From Eutreptiella sp. 'Long Island Sound 2002' (Eukaryota; Euglenozoa; Euglenophyceae; Eutreptiales; Eutreptiaceae): a stretch of 64,000 nucleotides of DNA. The position numbers and the translations under genes are program-made. The notes beneath the pieces were generated by a model. The model searched no databases, was not told where the DNA came from, and saw only the letters and a list, made by a program, of their open reading frames with translations. The stretch covers positions 106,966,025 through 107,030,024 of the forward strand of contig OZ038379.1 in the NCBI GenBank assembly GCA_964036045.1, read 5' to 3'. Of the stretch, positions 62,924-64,000 are shown one piece after another (the stretch's first letter is position 1; each line of letters begins with the position of its first letter).

Positions 62924-64000
62924 TCAAATGGTGTAGCCTCGTTGGACGTTGCGTTGCGGGGTTTGGGTCTGGGCTTGCTGGATGGATAGGGCGGTCTTGA
63001 TGTCCTCCGCTGCTTGTGGGTTTTTGGGTGTGGCGTACGCCCATAATGCCGGGGTGTGTATGCCGTGTGGTGCTTGGCCTACTCCTGGTATCGGGTGTAG
63101 GGTGTGGTGGGTGCGCGTGAGCCCTAGGTGTTCTTGGAGGAGGTCCCCCCGGATGTCCTCCCACCGTTGCTGCCCGATGTGTGTGTGGTTGTTGGGGGTG
63201 GGGTAGGTGATGACGATGGCTTGCCATGGGGTGGGGCCTGGATGTACCGCCATAGGTGCCGACGATGCTTGCGGGGGTATGTGGACGGCGTGGGCGGGGG
63301 CTGCTGTTACGGGGTCTACCTCTGTTGGTGTGATTGTGGCATCGCCTTGGACGGTGAGGAGGAGGTGGTGGCGGCCCGTCGGTAGTGCCCAGGTCGTGGT
63401 GGGCTCGGCGATGGAGTGGAGGCGGATGGCCTGGAGCCCTGGTGTGATTTCGTCCCATCGGAGTGTGCCGTTGTGGACCGCCCATTCCCGTGGCAGGTTT
63501 CGAAACCCGTTTCGGTCCGGGGTGGTGCGGTGTTGTGGGGGGAGCTCCATTGTGGTGATGGGGTGGGTGATGGGCTCTGTGCGGGGGTTTTCTTGTGTGG
63601 TTGGTGGTGATGGTGCCTGGGGCATCTCTTCGTCCAGTTGTTGTGGGGCTTTCGCCTCCTGCAGTTCTGCGCTGATGGTGGCGAAGACATCGGGGAGGGT
63701 GGGGGAGGCGGGGGGGTGGGGTGCCGGACCCTTCCAGGTGATGTGGTATTCCTCCGGGTTCTCGGGGCTTTGCTGTACGGTGATGGCGGCGGTGGCGTTG
63801 TCTTCAGGTGTCCATCGGTGTGGATTGTGGTCGAGGGGGTGGAGGGTGATGGTGTGGCGGTGTTTCCAGCTGTGGAACGCTAGGAGGGCGTGGAGGCCGT
63901 GTCTAGTGTCCCCGGGCGGGCGGGGGTAGGTTTCAGCTGCTGCTTCCAGGAAGGCGTCCTTGGTGCCTTTCCAGGTGTCTTCCCAGAGAAGGTCTTCCTC
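62924..64000 (-). CDS. Host LINE ORF1, N-terminal segment with cupin-like domain (partial)
   Basis: Open from the right window edge to TGA 62,924-62,926; the start codon is outside. LLAFHSWKHRHTITLH, TLRWDEITPG, HHLLLTVQGDATI and WQAIVITYP correspond to the giant LINE ORF1. The TGA follows RGYTI, exactly where the giant copy has Trp-Trp (KGYTLWW), so it is a Trp-to-stop change. The beta-rich spacing suggests a cupin-like fold, a low-confidence inference. Confidence 0.65.
   Translation of the reverse strand, partial: EEDLLWEDTWKGTKDAFLEAAAETYPRPPGDTRHGLHALLAFHSWKHRHTITLHPLDHNPHRWTPEDNATAAITVQQSPENPEEYHITWKGPAPHPPASPTLPDVFATISAELQEAKAPQQLDEEMPQAPSPPTTQENPRTEPITHPITTMELPPQHRTTPDRNGFRNLPREWAVHNGTLRWDEITPGLQAIRLHSIAEPTTTWALPTGRHHLLLTVQGDATITPTEVDPVTAAPAHAVHIPPQASSAPMAVHPGPTPWQAIVITYPTPNNHTHIGQQRWEDIRGDLLQEHLGLTRTHHTLHPIPGVGQAPHGIHTPALWAYATPKNPQAAEDIKTALSIQQAQTQTPQRNVQRGYTI

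Larger units (their letters stand above)
56496..64000 (-). mobile_element. Host LINE, 5' part (minus strand, runs off the window)
   Basis: Contains, read leftwards, ORF1 from the window edge, the Trp-rich module, APE endonuclease, RT and the start of the RNase H region, ending at HYIYS against the 13-bp target. All parts have homologues in the giant LINE. The remaining 3' part is at 16,928-24,838. The 5' end, its UTR and its own target duplication are not visible. Confidence 0.85.

Noticed and set aside
8426-64000. Nuclear genetic code with TGA or TAG reassigned
   Set aside because: In-frame TGA, TAG and TAA all occur, at positions where the sibling copy has Trp, Glu or other residues. The long intact ORFs use TGG for Trp. 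Ordinary nonsense mutation is simpler.

Overview
This window looks like nuclear DNA of a GC-rich eukaryote made almost entirely of retrotransposons. I find no bacterial operons, no CRISPR array and no convincing host gene. The coding parts have C-ending codons and long G or C homopolymers. The LINE-type elements carry several extra protein modules, which recalls the complex LINEs reported from green algae (Dualen/RandI of Chlamydomonas). A GC-rich alga is therefore my best guess, but the sequence alone does not settle it.

Layout from left to right. 1-3,090 is G-rich non-coding DNA holding two copies of a ~0.8 kb repeat. 3,090-5,233 is lower-GC DNA with one orphan ORF and a dispersed tandem repeat, called R1 here. 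5,234-16,190 is one complete Ty3/gypsy-type LTR retrotransposon in minus orientation, with 697-bp LTRs, primer-binding site, polypurine tract, gag, zinc knuckle, protease, RT, RNase H, integrase and chromodomain. 16,191-16,927 is R1 again. From 16,928 to the right edge there are three nested LINEs.

The nest works as follows. A minus-strand LINE (the 'host LINE') occupies 16,928-24,838 (its 3' part) and 56,496-64,000 (its 5' part, running off the edge). It is split by a 31.66 kb insertion at 24,839-56,495, and the 13-bp sequence TAGGAGTAGATGT is duplicated on both sides (24,826-24,838 and 56,496-56,508). The insertion is a second, plus-strand LINE of the same family ('giant LINE'). The giant LINE is itself interrupted by a third, unrelated plus-strand LINE ('inner LINE') at 44,149-53,217, flanked by the 13-bp duplication CCCACACAGCCCA (44,136-44,148 and 53,218-53,230). 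Without the inner LINE the giant LINE is about 22.6 kb, exceptionally long for a non-LTR element.

The host and giant LINEs share one architecture. It comprises a proline-rich ORF1 with a possible cupin-like fold and a Cys cluster, and a Trp-rich SH3/Tudor-like module. Next come an APE-type endonuclease, reverse transcriptase, RNase H and a C-terminal CxC...H...C finger. A third ORF follows, with features of a Ulp1/C48-like cysteine peptidase and a conserved C-terminal domain. The giant copy also has a RING/PHD-like zinc finger and a His/Pro-rich repeat that the host copy lacks. Its ends carry 83-, 65- and 64-bp minisatellites. Host and giant copies end in an ACCT-type tail.

All elements carry a modest number of in-frame stops and, mostly at homopolymers, frameshifts. 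They are recent but damaged copies, or some lesions are assembly errors. Very long ORFs over the 65-bp minisatellite are artefacts of the repeat.
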